Positions 4,610 to 5,530 of a DNA stretch of 5,530 nt are shown one piece after another. The position numbers and the translations under genes were made by a program. Below the pieces are notes generated by a model. It was not told the origin of the DNA. It searched no databases and saw only the letters and a program-made list of their open reading frames with translations. Every line of letters starts with the position of its first letter. Position 1 is the stretch's first letter. The DNA lies in assembly GCA_030950835.1 (NCBI GenBank), contig JAUZQU010000087.1, positions 1 through 5,530 on the forward strand, read 5' to 3'. The stretch comes from Mariprofundaceae bacterium. Its GTDB lineage: Bacteria; Pseudomonadota; Zetaproteobacteria; Mariprofundales; Mariprofundaceae.

Positions 4610-5530
4610 TCAAGCGCGGACTTGACCATCTCCCAAGACAATCCACTTCTGCGTCGTCAAACCTTCAAGACCTACAGGCCCACGCACATGCAAGCGGTCG
4701 GTTGAAATGCCAATTTCAGCACCTAAACCATACTCAAAGCCATCAGCAAAACGTGTGCTGGCATTCCACATCACCGATGCAGAGTCCACTTGGCGTAAAA
4801 ATGCCTGCCCTGTTGCATAATCTGCGGTGACGATGGTTTCGGTGTGTGCAGAGCTATATTGTTCAATATGTGCCATGGCTTGTTGTACATCGTCAACGAC
4901 GCGAATGGATAACACGGGGGCTAAATATTCGGTTGCCCAGTCTTCATCGGTTGCCGCAAGCACTTGCGCATTGACCGCTTGGGTGCGGGCACAACCACGC
5001 ACTTCCACGCCTTTAGCCAATAATTGTTGGATGATGTCAGGCAAACAATCCACTGCCTCTTGATGCACCAACAATGTTTCCATGGCATTACACACCCCAT
5101 AACGATGCGTTTTGGCATTGATTGCGATGTTGACTGCCATCTCTCTGTCTGCAGCTTTATCGATATAGACATGGCAAATGCCATCCAAATGTTTAATCAC
5201 AGGCACTTTCGCTTCAGCTGAAATGCGTTTAATCAATGATGGGCCACCACGCGGAATAATCACATCTACAGTGTCATCCGCTGTAATCAAAGCGCCCACC
5301 CAAGCTCTGTCTGTGCTATCAATCAACTGCACCACATTCTCGTTTAAACCTGCTTCTTTAATCGCCGCGCGTATACATATCGCCACAGCGCGATTGCTGT
5401 GAATCGCCTCTGAACCACCACGTAAAATACAAGCGTTGCCCGATTTAAGACACAATGCAGCAGCATCCGCCGTCACATTAGGACGCGATTCATAAATAAT
5501 ACCAATCACCCCCAAAGGCACACGCATATG
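4610..5530 (-). CDS. proA: Glutamate-5-semialdehyde dehydrogenase (gamma-glutamyl phosphate reductase), C-terminal part
   Basis: ProA reduces gamma-glutamyl phosphate with NADPH to glutamate 5-semialdehyde, the second step of proline synthesis, after the kinase ProB. About 306 residues are visible. The usual protein has about 415-420, so some 110 N-terminal residues lie beyond the right edge. The ATG at 5525-5527 is an internal methionine: the frame continues upstream with a His codon (5528-5530), and MRVPLGVIGIIYESRPNVT is well inside the family's chain. Further motifs, numbered from that methionine, are LRGGSEAIHSN (35-45), IPRGGPSLI (91-99), KHLDGICHVYID (112-123) and YGVCNAMETLLVH (143-155) with the catalytic Cys146. 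The end GLTTQKWIVLGDGQVRA is the normal C-terminus, and the gene stops in TGA at 4610-4612. It converges on rng. No typical intrinsic terminator follows it on the minus strand other than the U-less hairpin at 4501-4535. Whether proB or other genes precede it cannot be seen. Confidence 0.97.
   Translation of the reverse strand, partial: HMRVPLGVIGIIYESRPNVTADAAALCLKSGNACILRGGSEAIHSNRAVAICIRAAIKEAGLNENVVQLIDSTDRAWVGALITADDTVDVIIPRGGPSLIKRISAEAKVPVIKHLDGICHVYIDKAADREMAVNIAINAKTHRYGVCNAMETLLVHQEAVDCLPDIIQQLLAKGVEVRGCARTQAVNAQVLAATDEDWATEYLAPVLSIRVVDDVQQAMAHIEQYSSAHTETIVTADYATGQAFLRQVDSASVMWNASTRFADGFEYGLGAEIGISTDRLHVRGPVGLEGLTTQKWIVLGDGQVRA

Noticed and set aside
4561..4830. Possible small gene on the plus strand after rng
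   Set aside because: The open frame from about 4585 runs almost entirely antisense to proA and has no ribosome binding site or motif.
1..5530. CRISPR array, transposon ends, tRNA or rRNA genes, defence or phage cassette
   Set aside because: No regularly spaced repeats, no transposase-like protein, no cloverleaf sequence and no unexplained large gene were found. All long coding frames belong to known core families.

Overview
The window looks like ordinary chromosomal DNA from a Gram-negative bacterium, most likely a proteobacterium. The signs are TrkH-type potassium transport, a Sec-exported class I cytochrome c, a maf-rng gene pair as in Escherichia coli, and Shine-Dalgarno sequences of AGGAGG type. 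G+C appears moderate to low (mid-forties by eye) and leucine is very often TTG. The lineage cannot be fixed from this sequence. A microaerobic or aerobic respiring organism is suggested by the cytochrome and by BluB, whose reaction needs oxygen. Gammaproteobacteria or Zetaproteobacteria would fit, but that is a guess.

Layout from left to right. (1) The 3' part of trkH (+), cut by the window start. (2) bluB (+) and a cobU/cobP-type gene (+), 3 bp apart, both for cobalamin: BluB makes the lower-ligand base 5,6-dimethylbenzimidazole and CobU activates the cobinamide that receives it. (3) A strong hairpin terminator shared by cobU and a convergent, single-gene cytochrome c unit (-) with a near-ideal ribosome binding site. 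(4) A 151-bp divergent intergenic region with a near-perfect 11-bp inverted repeat. (5) maf (+) and rng (+), overlapping by ATGA. (6) A 127-bp convergent intergenic region with a 14-bp-arm hairpin that lacks a U-tract. (7) The 3' part of proA (-), cut by the window end.

The genes belong to separate jobs: K+ uptake, cobamide assembly, electron transfer, nucleotide-pool or septum control by Maf, RNA processing and proline synthesis. Only bluB-cobU and maf-rng look like functional or transcriptional units. All seven coding regions are recognisable members of known families, and none shows an internal frameshift. I see no CRISPR array, mobile element, tRNA/rRNA, phage gene, defence cassette or unexplained large gene. 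I found no convincing new system. The points worth a second look are small: the non-coding hairpins, the divergence of the cytochrome near its methionine ligand, and a variant zinc-link in RNase G. No stretch longer than 300 bp is without a gene.
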